A DNA stretch of 64,000 nt. Source: an uncultured Lachnospiraceae bacterium (GTDB lineage: Bacteria; Bacillota; Clostridia; Lachnospirales; Lachnospiraceae). The notes beneath the pieces were generated by a model. The model saw only the letters and a list, made by a program, of their open reading frames with translations. It searched no databases and was not told where the DNA came from. The position numbers and the translations under genes are program-made. The stretch lies in contig CAJUJP010000001.1 of the NCBI GenBank assembly GCA_910586615.1, positions 1 to 64,000 of the forward strand, written 5' to 3'. This document shows, one piece after another, positions 17,479 to 26,045 of this stretch (the stretch's first letter is position 1; each line of letters begins with the position of its first letter).

Positions 17479-20400
17479 TTACCAGAACAGGTTCTTCCAC
17501 CAGACTAGCAGCTTGGCTCCGATTGTAAAAGTGACCTTTTTCTCTCCGCCGTAATTACCTGTTCCATCTTGATCGATTCCCCTGATGATCACAGACCCTT
17601 TTCCTTTATTCCTGTTATTGGCATAGGTGCTCTCATCAATGACATAATCTCTTCCGTATATCAGCGGCTCGCTGCTGCCGTTCATGGTAACTTTGATATC
17701 CGTTTCTGTCAGCTTAATCTCATGTCCGTTCAGGTATTCCTGCGCCTGTACTGTAACTCTGGCCTTAGAAATATCCGCTGTTGTGATCCAGTAAACCGCG
17801 GAAACAGATGCCGCTGTGTCACCTGTACCGGCGTAACAGCCTTTGCCGAAGGCGGTCACGCGGATCACGGTTCCGGCCTGGGGAATGTCCTCCGGTTGTA
17901 CAGGAGAACCTGCCTTTTTCAATATGACACCATTGTCATTCCCTTCGCCGGAATTACCACCGTCTGTGCCGGCCGATTCTGTGCCGATGTCCTTGACGGA
18001 ATCCGCTCCCGCTTTATCTTCCACGAAGACGTATGCATCTTTTTCATATGTGAATGCAAGATTTCTGTCATAATCTTTGCCGGCAGAAAGCTTTGCGCCG
18101 TTGCAGTCTGTCAGCGTTACGGTGCTTTTCCATGCATTTTTTTTGTTTTTGTAGACCACATCTTTCGCGGTCATGGAGACTTTGCCTTTTCCCGCACCGC
18201 CTTCAGAATCTCCTTCACTCTCTCCCGCATTTGTCTGTGACATAGCGCCATCAGTGATCTTGAAAATACCACTGAAAGAGCCCTTAAAGCTTCCTTTGCC
18301 TGTAACCGTGATCCTCGGCAGTTTCTTTTCATCAAGTTCCTGCCCCTCCGCAACTGCAGGCGTGATCCCGTTATTGTTGGCGTATTTAACTGTATAATCC
18401 TTGCCGGAGATCAGTTTCATTCCGTTATAAGAAAGCACCACTCCGGGTTTACTGCCTCCCTTCACATAAGGCGTGGTAATCTGAGACAAATCTGTGATCT
18501 CACGAAGTCGGTCCGGCGCATCCTGGGTATAGTATTCCATCCTAAACCCGGCTCCGATGCCGCCCTCCTCCGAATTGATCTGACAGCCTGTTATCTTGTA
18601 TGTCTTCCTGAGCTGTCCTGTGTACTCGTTGATCCCTCTGAAAATAATCGTGGCAGTACCCGCCTTTGAGATCCCGGAATACTCCACTACGTAATCTCCG
18701 GGTACATCATCGGCGCTTCCGCTTTCCCTCAAAACCACATCATTCAATATCAGCCTGTAAGAACCGGGTGTCTGCTTCGCATCCTCTTCATTGCCTGTAA
18801 ATACTTTATCTTCCAGACCTTCCACCCTGGCCCGGGCAATGGATGTGCCTGCAATCTTATAGGATGCGCTCTTACTGCCCACAAAGCCGCTGCCTTCTAC
18901 TGCCGTAACCGTCACCGTGGCAGTACCCACAGCCATGTTGTTGCGGAAGGATACGGTATAATCTCCCGTCAGCCCGCCATCCTTGCTTTCCGTAAGCGTC
19001 TCTCCTTTGTAGGTTACGGTCAGGTTCTCTGGCTCAATGCCTTTTCCCGCCGCCTGATCCACCAGTTCGTTGCGGTAGGTCAGTGCCGGAATTTTGCCGA
19101 TGGTTACCTTACTCATCAGCACTTCATTGGTAATGGTCTCATAAATTGTAATCGTTCCGGTATAGCCGCCCTTGCCGGTTACGACGATGGGGTAAGTCCC
19201 CGCCGTCTGATAAGCGCCGGTCCCCGTCTGAGGCCAGGTCACTGTATAATCCGTATTCCTGACAAGCTTCTTTTCACCGCGATAAATCACCGGAGCGCTC
19301 TTGACCGTCCTTCCGGTATACGCCACAGTAACAGGATCCGCCTTGATATCCGTATCTGTCAGTGCCTTGGGCACAATATTGAACTGTACGGTCTCCGTAC
19401 CTTTGTAATTGCCTTTTCCCTTCACCGTAATGGTGGGAACAGCCTTCCCTTCTTCATTGACTTTTTTGTTGTTTTTATAAGAAACGGTATAGTCTCTGCC
19501 GGCTTCCAGTTCCAGCAGCTCTCTGCTGCCATCCCCGTAGCTGACGCTGTCGTATACCTGAACCACCGGCTTTATCGCACTGCCTGTATAGACCTGATCA
19601 CCCACCGGAAGTACATAGAATCCTTTTCCCTGTTCTTCAAAATACGGATAAAGGACAGTGCTCTGCCTGTGAATCACCGTAGTCTCGTCAAACCGGCTTC
19701 CTGTACCGTTTTCTCCCGTATACCAGCCGATAAAAAGGCTTCCCTCTACCGCACCGATTTCTTTCTCTTCCGGAAAATCTGTCTCCGGCACCGCTGCACC
19801 GTACAATACCTCCTGTGTCTTGCAGACGGTCTTGCCGTCCCGTTTCATAAAGGTTACACTGCACCGGCCCACTTCGATGATATGTTGTGCCGTATAGCCT
19901 TTCTCACAGCCCGATGCTCTGGCCGTGATCACCGCCACGCCGCTGCCTGTGGCCTTTACCATTCCGTCTTTTACCGTGGCCGCTTTTTCGTTGGAACTGC
20001 TCCATGTGATTCGGGTATCCGAAGTCGTGTCCTTCGGCCAGTACTCTGCCGCCAGATTGACGCTCTGGCCCTGAAGCAGTACCGTCTTCTCCGCAGGTTC
20101 TTCTCCCGGCTGCACAGGCAGGCCCGGATTGGTCAGCTGCAGGTCATAAATAGGCGCACTGACACTGATCCTGCAGGATGCGGTTCTGATCGGACTGCCT
20201 GCTTTAGAGGCTCTGGCCGTAATCACTGCTTCACCTTTGCCTGTTGCCAAAACCAGCGCTCTCGAAGAATCATCCGGCGCCGAAGGATCTGCCGTGACTT
20301 TCGCAACCCGGCTGTTGGAAGACGTCCACACGATGGTTTTGTCCGCCGTTGTATCTGCCGGGTCAAAAGACACCTGTAAATAAGCTGTTGCCGTGTTTTC

Positions 20401-22845
20401 CGCCTTTTCCGCCGCGTTTAAGCCTGTGGTATCCTCCACCACCGTATCCGGTCTGCGGAGAGCGATTTCTGTCCGGTTCAGTGTGATCTCCCGCAGAGAG
20501 ACTTTCACCGTAACTTTACAGGAAACTGTCATCTCTTTGTATGAAGCCGTGATCACTGCCTCACCTGCATCCACAGCCCTGACCATAACCGCCGGCTTAC
20601 CGCCTGTTCCGGAAGTATCCGTCTTTATCTCTACTCTGGCTACTTTTTCGTCGCTGCTTTTCCAGACTGCCGTATCCGCTGAAGGACTGCTTCCCGTTCC
20701 TGATACCTGGACTTTTGTAACTTCTATGCCATCGGCAAACAGCCTCAGCTGCTGCCCCTCTTCGCAGTCGCTTTCGCTGTTTCTGTCCAGGGTCATGCTT
20801 GTCTTATTCAGGCTCAGCACAGGATACTCCTGTGATCCCGGCATATTGTCATAAACCGGAATCTTAAAGACAAAGCCTGAGTTCAGAGAACCGGCATTTG
20901 CGTACATTTTTTTCGTACTGGAAGATTCGCTGGCCGGCGCCTGGATGTTCTGCATATACTGATGGTTGTAGACCCCATACGGGCTGTTCTTGTCCACATT
21001 AAATTTTTCCAGATAGATGGTATCCTGATATTTCAGAATATAGTTGTTGCCAATCGTGGCGGCACCACCCTCAAGAGATTTATAGCGGGTATTCCAGCCC
21101 TGATTCTTCGCATAGGTGAGTCCCTTCACGATCTTCTCGGCCGTGGACGAACCATTGACACCCACATTGAAAAAATTATAATATCCCTCGTATCCCGGAT
21201 ACGTGCCGGAGATCAACCCGGAAGTTCCCTGTCCCTGCTCCTGGTACACCCGGGATGCCAGATGGATCGGACTGAGTTTACGCCCTTTGCCAATCTCAAA
21301 AAAAGCCCTGGCATAAGTACGCCCCTGTCCGTCATCCGGCAGTTTTCCCTTCATAAAAGTCCCGTTCAGAAAATTCTGTACCGCCGATTCAGTATGATAG
21401 GAAGCGTTGAAAGTTAACTGTTCAAACTGGAAAATATAAGTCTCCGTCAGAAAATTCCGGGGATCCATATAATGCGCCACAGCCGGTTTCGTGGCGTAAT
21501 ACCAGCCGCTCTCAGTAGGACAGGCAGCACCCACCCAGCCTTTCGAAGCGTTGGATGTTGTATTCTGGATCAGGCTCCTGTCTCCCATCTCCTTTGACAC
21601 TGACGTATCGAAATCAAGTCCCGTCCTCATGGGGACGAAGGTCCAGTCAGGGTGGGCGCTTTTCAATTCGCTGAGGGCGCTCTGATAGTCCCCCGGAAAA
21701 GCAGAGATATCCGAAGTATCCACTGCCTTTGTATAAGTCTGAAGTGTGCGCATACCGTAGGCGCTGCGCTTGTAGGCCGTCTTCCCCTCGTTGTTCTTAA
21801 ACTGCAGAACGGGCGCTAAATACCGCTCTTCCCAGGAAATCCATTCCTCATCGGAATAAGCCAGATAATAGCTCTGCACAAAGCCTGTCCCTTCCGCACC
21901 GTTCAGGAAAAACTGCACCTCATACCAGACATCATCTTCTGTAATCCTGATCCCTCTGATATATAATGTCTGTCCGATCGTAAGAACTGCCGCTGTTTCG
22001 CTTTCCTCCTCCGGACTGCGGCGCGCGTTGTAACTGTCTGCATGGTAGAGAAGAGCCATCAGATCCTTTTCAGCCAGCAGGCCGTTGAAAGCTTCTTCCG
22101 CCTCCTGTATCGCTGCCTGCCGTTTCGCATCTAAAGCGTCCAGATCATTTTCCGAGATGGAATCTATATCATTGTCAGAAACCGAATCTATGTCGTTATC
22201 GGAAACCGAATCCATATCATTGCCGGAGACCGAATCTGTGTCTGTATCATCCTCAGTGGCAGAATCCCCGCTGGTACCGTCTTCCGGATCAGAGGTGGAA
22301 CCATCACTGTCTTCGCCTTCCGGACCGGACGCAGAGTTGTCGCTGTCTTCGCCTTCCGAACCTGATGCAGAACTGTCGCTGTCTTCGCCTTCCGAATCGG
22401 GCGCGGGACTGTCACTGTTTTCGCCTTCCGGATCAGTCGCAGGACTGTCGCTGTCTTCGCCTTCTGGACCGGACGCAAGATTGTCGCTGTCTTCGCCTTC
22501 TGGACCGGATGCAGAACTGTCGCTGTTTTCCTCTTCTGAACTGGTGTCCGGCACAGAATCATCTTCTATACCGCTTTCCGGATCCGATCCGGAACCCTCT
22601 CCGATGCTGCTCTCCTTGCCAGATGCAGAACCACCTTGGACACCGCCTTCCGAATTCTCCGAGGTACTGTCAAAGGAAACCGGAAGATTGCTCTCCACAG
22701 CAGAATCAGCCATCTGCCCCTCCGCCGCCAATGCATATACAGAACTGTGTTCCATACACAGTGCCAGGCAGAGCAGAACCGCCGCCCATCTGTAGCCGGC
22801 AGAGTATCTCTTCCGTGGTTTTATCATAAAATTAAACTGTTTCAT
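17479..22845 (-). CDS. Secreted N-acetylglucosaminidase (autolysin) with SH3, Big2 and Flg_new-type repeats
   Basis: About 1788 residues from the ATG at 22845 (AAGGA upstream; the longer frame to 22911 has no SD). Signal peptide, with the hydrophobic stretch AAVLLCLALC. A Ser/Asp/Glu repeat stalk occupies ~100-240. An SH3-like domain (TIGQTLYIRGIRITEDDVWY) lies at ~285-330. The glucosaminidase domain (~385-640) has LASRVYQEQGQGTSG with the probable catalytic Glu (about residue 536) and YPGYEGYYNFFNVGVNG. Then come several Big2 Ig-like domains, a Flg_new/InlB B-type repeat (LFIGWYTGENGTGS) and multiple YTG..KGNYKGT repeats. It would cut peptidoglycan between GlcNAc and MurNAc. No wall-anchor motif. 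A 4-codon frame (ATG AGC TAC GAA TGA) overlaps the start and may be accidental. Confidence 0.88.
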   Translation of the reverse strand: MKQFNFMIKPRKRYSAGYRWAAVLLCLALCMEHSSVYALAAEGQMADSAVESNLPVSFDSTSENSEGGVQGGSASGKESSIGEGSGSDPESGIEDDSVPDTSSEEENSDSSASGPEGEDSDNLASGPEGEDSDSPATDPEGENSDSPAPDSEGEDSDSSASGSEGEDSDNSASGPEGEDSDGSTSDPEDGTSGDSATEDDTDTDSVSGNDMDSVSDNDIDSVSDNDIDSISENDLDALDAKRQAAIQEAEEAFNGLLAEKDLMALLYHADSYNARRSPEEESETAAVLTIGQTLYIRGIRITEDDVWYEVQFFLNGAEGTGFVQSYYLAYSDEEWISWEERYLAPVLQFKNNEGKTAYKRSAYGMRTLQTYTKAVDTSDISAFPGDYQSALSELKSAHPDWTFVPMRTGLDFDTSVSKEMGDRSLIQNTTSNASKGWVGAACPTESGWYYATKPAVAHYMDPRNFLTETYIFQFEQLTFNASYHTESAVQNFLNGTFMKGKLPDDGQGRTYARAFFEIGKGRKLSPIHLASRVYQEQGQGTSGLISGTYPGYEGYYNFFNVGVNGSSTAEKIVKGLTYAKNQGWNTRYKSLEGGAATIGNNYILKYQDTIYLEKFNVDKNSPYGVYNHQYMQNIQAPASESSSTKKMYANAGSLNSGFVFKIPVYDNMPGSQEYPVLSLNKTSMTLDRNSESDCEEGQQLRLFADGIEVTKVQVSGTGSSPSADTAVWKSSDEKVARVEIKTDTSGTGGKPAVMVRAVDAGEAVITASYKEMTVSCKVTVKVSLREITLNRTEIALRRPDTVVEDTTGLNAAEKAENTATAYLQVSFDPADTTADKTIVWTSSNSRVAKVTADPSAPDDSSRALVLATGKGEAVITARASKAGSPIRTASCRISVSAPIYDLQLTNPGLPVQPGEEPAEKTVLLQGQSVNLAAEYWPKDTTSDTRITWSSSNEKAATVKDGMVKATGSGVAVITARASGCEKGYTAQHIIEVGRCSVTFMKRDGKTVCKTQEVLYGAAVPETDFPEEKEIGAVEGSLFIGWYTGENGTGSRFDETTVIHRQSTVLYPYFEEQGKGFYVLPVGDQVYTGSAIKPVVQVYDSVSYGDGSRELLELEAGRDYTVSYKNNKKVNEEGKAVPTITVKGKGNYKGTETVQFNIVPKALTDTDIKADPVTVAYTGRTVKSAPVIYRGEKKLVRNTDYTVTWPQTGTGAYQTAGTYPIVVTGKGGYTGTITIYETITNEVLMSKVTIGKIPALTYRNELVDQAAGKGIEPENLTVTYKGETLTESKDGGLTGDYTVSFRNNMAVGTATVTVTAVEGSGFVGSKSASYKIAGTSIARARVEGLEDKVFTGNEEDAKQTPGSYRLILNDVVLRESGSADDVPGDYVVEYSGISKAGTATIIFRGINEYTGQLRKTYKITGCQINSEEGGIGAGFRMEYYTQDAPDRLREITDLSQITTPYVKGGSKPGVVLSYNGMKLISGKDYTVKYANNNGITPAVAEGQELDEKKLPRITVTGKGSFKGSFSGIFKITDGAMSQTNAGESEGDSEGGAGKGKVSMTAKDVVYKNKKNAWKSTVTLTDCNGAKLSAGKDYDRNLAFTYEKDAYVFVEDKAGADSVKDIGTESAGTDGGNSGEGNDNGVILKKAGSPVQPEDIPQAGTVIRVTAFGKGCYAGTGDTAASVSAVYWITTADISKARVTVQAQEYLNGHEIKLTETDIKVTMNGSSEPLIYGRDYVIDESTYANNRNKGKGSVIIRGIDQDGTGNYGGEKKVTFTIGAKLLVWWKNLFW
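22138..22236 (-). repeat. 24-bp in-frame repeats (DSVSDNDI units)
   Basis: Four tandem 8-residue units, DSVSGNDM, DSVSDNDI, DSVSDNDI and DSISENDL, at the end of the stalk of the glucosaminidase. The units are nearly identical at DNA level. Confidence 0.75.
22276..22527 (-). repeat. 36-bp in-frame repeats (SASGPEGEDSDN units)
   Basis: About seven tandem 12-residue units of the type xASGPEGEDSDx in the stalk of the glucosaminidase. They are 24-bp repeats' neighbour and make long artefactual frames on the plus strand. The number of units probably varies among strains. Confidence 0.8.
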
Positions 22846-23089
22846 TCGTAGCTCATTCCTTCCTGAAAATATTTTTTCAAAAACTTTTTCTTTTTGCTTT
22901 ATGAAATCCAAAGACAGGTTTTCAATGTTATGTCTACCTTTTATGGTTTGCTATAATAATATCATTTTTTTGAAATATTTCCAGTGTAAAGTTATGTAAA
23001 TTGCATATTCTATGTCATACATCTACTTATACCAAACCTGATTAAAAACTATCATAAATAATAGCCTGACTTTTGCTCAAATAAAAAGA
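22846..23089. other. AT-rich leader region of the glucosaminidase gene
   Basis: No gene. It carries the possible minus-strand promoter at 23007-23035 and long A/T runs in the leader. A second weaker promoter-like pair (TTGAGC-18-TATGAT) lies at the right end near 23052-23081. Confidence 0.4.
23007..23035 (-). promoter_or_regulatory. Possible promoter for the glucosaminidase gene
   Basis: Minus strand TTGGTA (23030-23035), 17 bp, TAGAAT (23007-23012). The spacer contains TATGACA, one half of the dyad found in the LRR leader. Confidence 0.35.
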
Positions 23090-23129
23090 ATAAAAAAGCC
23101 ACAAAACAGTTCTTATCTGCTGTTTTGTG
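23090..23129 (-). terminator. Terminator of the three-gene cassette
   Basis: Perfect 10-bp stem CACAAAACAG / CTGTTTTGTG (23100-23129) with a 10-nt loop, followed on the minus strand by CTTTTTTATTCTTTTT. It lies 40 bp beyond the stop of the 149-aa gene. Confidence 0.8.
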
Positions 23130-23168
23130 ACATCTCTCTTAGCGATAAAACATCTTGCAAATCTGCAA

Positions 23169-23618
23169 TCAGTCATCAATATCCTCATCAATATAATTCA
23201 TAAGAAATTGTATATTTTTCTTTATTTCATCATCTATAATCCCATCTATGCTTTGCGGTGAAGCCTGCTCAATTTTTTGTACCGTTGTGTCCAGCTTAGG
23301 TACAACATATTTGATTTTTCTGTCAAGTTCCTTTAGCTCAGAGAGCTTATCTGTTACATCTTGCAAATGCATATCTATACTCTCGAGTTTATTTTTTGAA
23401 TCTTGATTGATTTGGGAACTATTGGCCCCTTCTATCATTGTATATAAAATCGCAACAATGCTTAAAACAATAGAAATCGCTGTGGATGCTCCCGACAACA
23501 CAGATGCTGCACCAGCTTTATCAAGCAAAAAAGCACCTACAAAAAAACACAGTACCAGCAACAGGCAAACTATGAACCATACCAGATCCTTAACGGTTAT
23601 TTTCCATTTTCCAATCAT
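23169..23618 (-). CDS. Two-TM protein with coiled-coil tail, unknown function
   Basis: 149 residues from ATG 23618, chosen because GGAAGAG lies just upstream and the start then follows the stop of the preceding gene by 13 bp (the longer frame to 23654 overlaps it). Two membrane segments (about residues 9-31 and 36-58) form a hairpin. A Lys/Glu/Asp-rich helix with heptad-like Leu/Ile spacing (about 70-125) follows, and the tail is acidic (IDEDIDD). This layout, a small membrane hairpin with a cytosolic coiled coil, resembles that of some membrane effectors in defence systems, but I do not recognise the family. Last gene of the cassette, followed by a terminator. Confidence 0.72.
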   Translation of the reverse strand: MIGKWKITVKDLVWFIVCLLLVLCFFVGAFLLDKAGAASVLSGASTAISIVLSIVAILYTMIEGANSSQINQDSKNKLESIDMHLQDVTDKLSELKELDRKIKYVVPKLDTTVQKIEQASPQSIDGIIDDEIKKNIQFLMNYIDEDIDD

Positions 23619-23631
23619 ACTCTCTTCCGCC

Positions 23632-24270
23632 TTATAATTCATCTTCTGTTTCATTCAGTTTATTCCAGATTACCGGGTCTACTTCCCAGATCGGATGTAT
23701 TGTACATCCCAGTATCATTGCCTCTAATGACTTTGCCGAATCCATTCGGTACACTAAATAATACAGTAAAAATCGTTTGTAATACTTTAATTGCTTTTCC
23801 GCTTTATCACGCACATGCGTGCATATCTCCTTTTCTCTTTTCCCAATAAAAGCCGAGTTCATCAACAGCTTTACGCCAAATTCTTCATTTATAAACAAAA
23901 AGCGTGCTCTCGCCATTTCTGACAATTCCGTATTCATAACAATTTCTTCCGAAACCAATCGTATCGGTTTTCTCCGAATCAGCCAATACACTATGTAAGA
24001 CATTTCTTTAATAGGATTAGGTTCTTTCGTTGGATGATAATTAATCAACCTTAATATATCATCAAAAGCATCGATCAATGCCTGCTTCAGTAACTGTTCA
24101 CTTATTTCAATTTTAACCGACTTGTTTGTTTTCTCTCTGGCCGATTTTTCCATATGTACCGCATATTTATGTGCAGATACATATATCATCTCATACGTAT
24201 CTTGAAACCTCTTTTTCAAATTAGGATTTTTTTCAAACCATTCATCAATTTTATTAAATACAACATACAT
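23632..24270 (-). CDS. 212-residue helical protein, unknown function
   Basis: Start at ATG 24270 with GGAGG 9 bases upstream; the longer TTG frame has no SD. The sequence appears almost wholly alpha-helical, rich in Lys, Glu and aromatic residues, with no membrane segment, no signal peptide and no motif I recognise. Codons are AT-rich compared with the surface-protein and glycan genes on both sides, as they are in the other two genes of the cassette. It lies 87 bp downstream of the 56-aa gene, behind a terminator-like hairpin, and 13 bp upstream of the two-TM gene. Confidence 0.75.
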   Translation of the reverse strand: MYVVFNKIDEWFEKNPNLKKRFQDTYEMIYVSAHKYAVHMEKSAREKTNKSVKIEISEQLLKQALIDAFDDILRLINYHPTKEPNPIKEMSYIVYWLIRRKPIRLVSEEIVMNTELSEMARARFLFINEEFGVKLLMNSAFIGKREKEICTHVRDKAEKQLKYYKRFLLYYLVYRMDSAKSLEAMILGCTIHPIWEVDPVIWNKLNETEDEL

Positions 24271-24287
24271 CTTGTCTTCCCTCCGTG

Positions 24288-24326
24288 ACAAAACAAATGC
24301 CCAATCTTATTAGCTAAGACCAGGCA
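24288..24326 (-). terminator. Attenuator-like hairpin between the 56-aa and 212-aa genes
   Basis: Minus-strand transcript: TGCCTGGTCTTA and TAAGATTGGGCA can pair over 12 bp (three G-U wobbles) around a GCTAA loop, followed by TTTGTTTTGTC. It lies about 30 bp after the 56-aa stop and immediately before the SD of the 212-aa gene. Partial termination here would make the small peptide more abundant than the downstream proteins. Confidence 0.5.
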
Positions 24327-24357
24327 CTCTCACACAAAATAATTCGGCAGACGGCGT

Positions 24358-24528
24358 TTATTCATCAATGTCTTCATAAATCCACGCATCCATATTATCA
24401 CTGTTAGGTTTGCATGCCTCTTCACCATAATTATGCAAATGCATTATCAGTGTACCGTCATTTTCAACATTCTTTGCCGCACTGGCCTTGATTTCATCAC
24501 TTGTAATATTTATTAAATCTCTTATCAT
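24358..24528 (-). CDS. 56-residue acidic peptide, unknown function
   Basis: A small gene: MIRDLINITSDEIKASAAKN..., ending WIYEDIDE. It has one cysteine (residue 39), a helical N-terminal half and an acidic C-terminus; no signal peptide. It starts about 120 nt downstream of a strong promoter, with a modest SD (AAGG or GAGA) and a TAA stop. The acidic end resembles that of the 149-aa membrane protein (YIDEDIDD). The arrangement of a small peptide first, then an attenuator, then two larger proteins fits a peptide/antitoxin/precursor gene, but no family is recognised. Confidence 0.6.
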   Translation of the reverse strand: MIRDLINITSDEIKASAAKNVENDGTLIMHLHNYGEEACKPNSDNMDAWIYEDIDE

Positions 24529-24849
24529 AATCTCTTTTACCTTTCTGTCGTACTAACGCAGGTTTCCATCTCTACTATAAAATTGGAATATGCTGCTCCG
24601 ACACCGTTCTCCAGACATCCGGAAGACTCAAGAAAAGCACCATACTCCTTATATACACTAATATGCGCTCTTTGTCAACCATATGTTCCTATTTTTTTAG
24701 TCATTTCGTAACAGTTCAGCCTTCCCATAGTCAAACGGGAGAAATTTTAAAATTTTTCCGGGCAGTTGTCCACAAAGAAAGCAAATTTTAAGCAACCAGC
24801 CGGGGCTTTGTGGATAGTTTAGACGAAAACTCCTCAAAAACGACTTTTA
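24529..24849. other. 321-bp spacer between rfbG and the cassette
   Basis: Contains the cassette promoter, the 16-base motif GTAACAGTTCAGCCTT (24708-24723, also found at 44056-44071), the palindrome AAATTTTAAAATTT (around 24742-24755), and a 9-bp inverted repeat TCCACAAAG (24769-24777) / CTTTGTGGA (24806-24814). The inverted repeat lies beyond the end of rfbG and may be its weak terminator. No gene seen except the small ORF noted separately. Confidence 0.4.
24650..24678 (-). promoter_or_regulatory. Strong sigma-A promoter of the three-gene cassette
   Basis: Minus strand consensus TTGACA (24673-24678), 17 bp, TATATA (24650-24655). This is the best promoter match in the window. The leader to the 56-aa start is about 115 nt. 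Confidence 0.7.
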
Positions 24850-25959
24850 TTAAACTCTGTTTATCAGAAACTCCCTGATCTGCCTCTCCATAACCGTTCT
24901 GACATCCTCACCTTTATGATAGGCAATCGTCCACTCCACGATCTTCTCCATGGTCTGCTCCACGTTCCACACCGGTTTCCAGCCAAACGTTCCTTTCAGC
25001 TTCGAACAATCCAGCTTCAGGAAATTTGCTTCGTGGGGTCCGCCGTCATACTCATTTTTCCATACAGCCTCTTCCACACCCGCCGCCTGATTCCATTTTT
25101 CACAGAAAAGCGTCACAAGTTCACCCGTGGCATAGCAGTCCGTCTCGTCCGGCCCTACATTATAGCTGCCCGCATACTTCGGTTCATCATACTGTGCTGC
25201 CGCCAGCATAAGATATACTGCAACAGGTTCCAGTACATGCTGATAGGGCCTTGTGGAATAAGGATTCCTTACGACGATGGCCTCTTTTTTCAAAACGGCT
25301 CTCACGCAGTCGGGAATGATCCTGTCTGCCGCAAAATCGCCGCCTCCGATCACATTTCCTGCCCGTACCGTGGAAATTACCGTCGGGCATATACCGTTTT
25401 CTTTTTTTTCATCCTGCCGGAAAAAAGAATTCCGGTAGCTGTCCGTCACCAGTTCCGAGCAGGATTTTGAGTTGGAATAGGGATCGTAACCGTTCAGTTC
25501 TTCATTTTCCCGATATCCCCAGGCCCATTCCCGGTTCAGATACACCTTATCGGTAGTCACGTTTACGAAAGAGCGGACACACGGATGCATACGCACACAC
25601 TCAAGCATGTTCACCGTTCCCATCACATTCACTTCATACGTGTAGACCGGACTGCGATAGGATTCCCGGACAATGGGCTGTGCCGCCATATGAATGACCA
25701 CCTCCGGCTGCACCTCATCAAACACCCGCTGTAAATGTTCCAGATCCCGCACATCTCCTGTGACAGAGCGGATCTGTTGTTCTATGCCGCTCAGGACAAA
25801 AACACCCGGATCTGTGGGCGGCTCTAACGCATATCCCGTCACCTCCGCGCCCGCCTGTACCAGCAGCATACACATCCATGTGCCTTTGAATCCTGTATGT
25901 CCCGTGATCAGCACCCTTTTTCCCTTATAAAAATCCAGTCCAAAATCAAATTGTCCCAT
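24850..25959 (-). CDS. rfbG: CDP-glucose 4,6-dehydratase
   Basis: 369 residues, an extended SDR. It has GHTGFKGTW for NAD binding, the catalytic NVTTDKVY and YSNSKSCSE (Tyr-x3-Lys), and RAGNVIGGGDFA with HVLEPVAVYL as in RfbG/DdhB. It converts CDP-D-glucose to CDP-4-keto-6-deoxy-D-glucose. It is the last gene of the rfb operon, 86 bp after rfbH, and the preceding enzyme (RfbF) and following enzyme (RfbH) of the pathway are encoded next to it, so the assignment is firm. AAGGG lies 10 bases from the ATG. Confidence 0.96.
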   Translation of the reverse strand: MGQFDFGLDFYKGKRVLITGHTGFKGTWMCMLLVQAGAEVTGYALEPPTDPGVFVLSGIEQQIRSVTGDVRDLEHLQRVFDEVQPEVVIHMAAQPIVRESYRSPVYTYEVNVMGTVNMLECVRMHPCVRSFVNVTTDKVYLNREWAWGYRENEELNGYDPYSNSKSCSELVTDSYRNSFFRQDEKKENGICPTVISTVRAGNVIGGGDFAADRIIPDCVRAVLKKEAIVVRNPYSTRPYQHVLEPVAVYLMLAAAQYDEPKYAGSYNVGPDETDCYATGELVTLFCEKWNQAAGVEEAVWKNEYDGGPHEANFLKLDCSKLKGTFGWKPVWNVEQTMEKIVEWTIAYHKGEDVRTVMERQIREFLINRV

Positions 25960-26045
25960 ATATATGTTTCCCTTTTCTTTCTGCCTCTGAATTTTTCAGC
26001 CGTAGACCATGAAATCCGCATCCCGCCGCAAAGCACGCCGGCCTT

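Noticed and set aside
22085..22795. Long plus-strand frame opposite the glucosaminidase stalk
   Set aside because: It is the complement of the Ser/Asp/Glu-coding repeats (SLSSPSGPDAE repeats). Low-complexity repeats keep several frames open.
11894..22845. Sortase-type anchor motif at the C-terminus of the two giant proteins
   Set aside because: Ends are TAINMNVRINK and LLVWWKNLFW; no LPXTG-hydrophobic-basic tail.
22831..22855. 4-codon frame (ATG AGC TAC GAA TGA) overlapping the glucosaminidase start
   Set aside because: Could act in translational coupling, but such short frames are common by chance.
24769..24814. Two inverted DnaA-box-like sequences (TTGTCCACA and TGTGGATAG)
   Set aside because: Only two imperfect sites, no dnaA, dnaN or AT-rich unwinding element nearby; they form the arms of a hairpin after rfbG. 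Not a replication origin.
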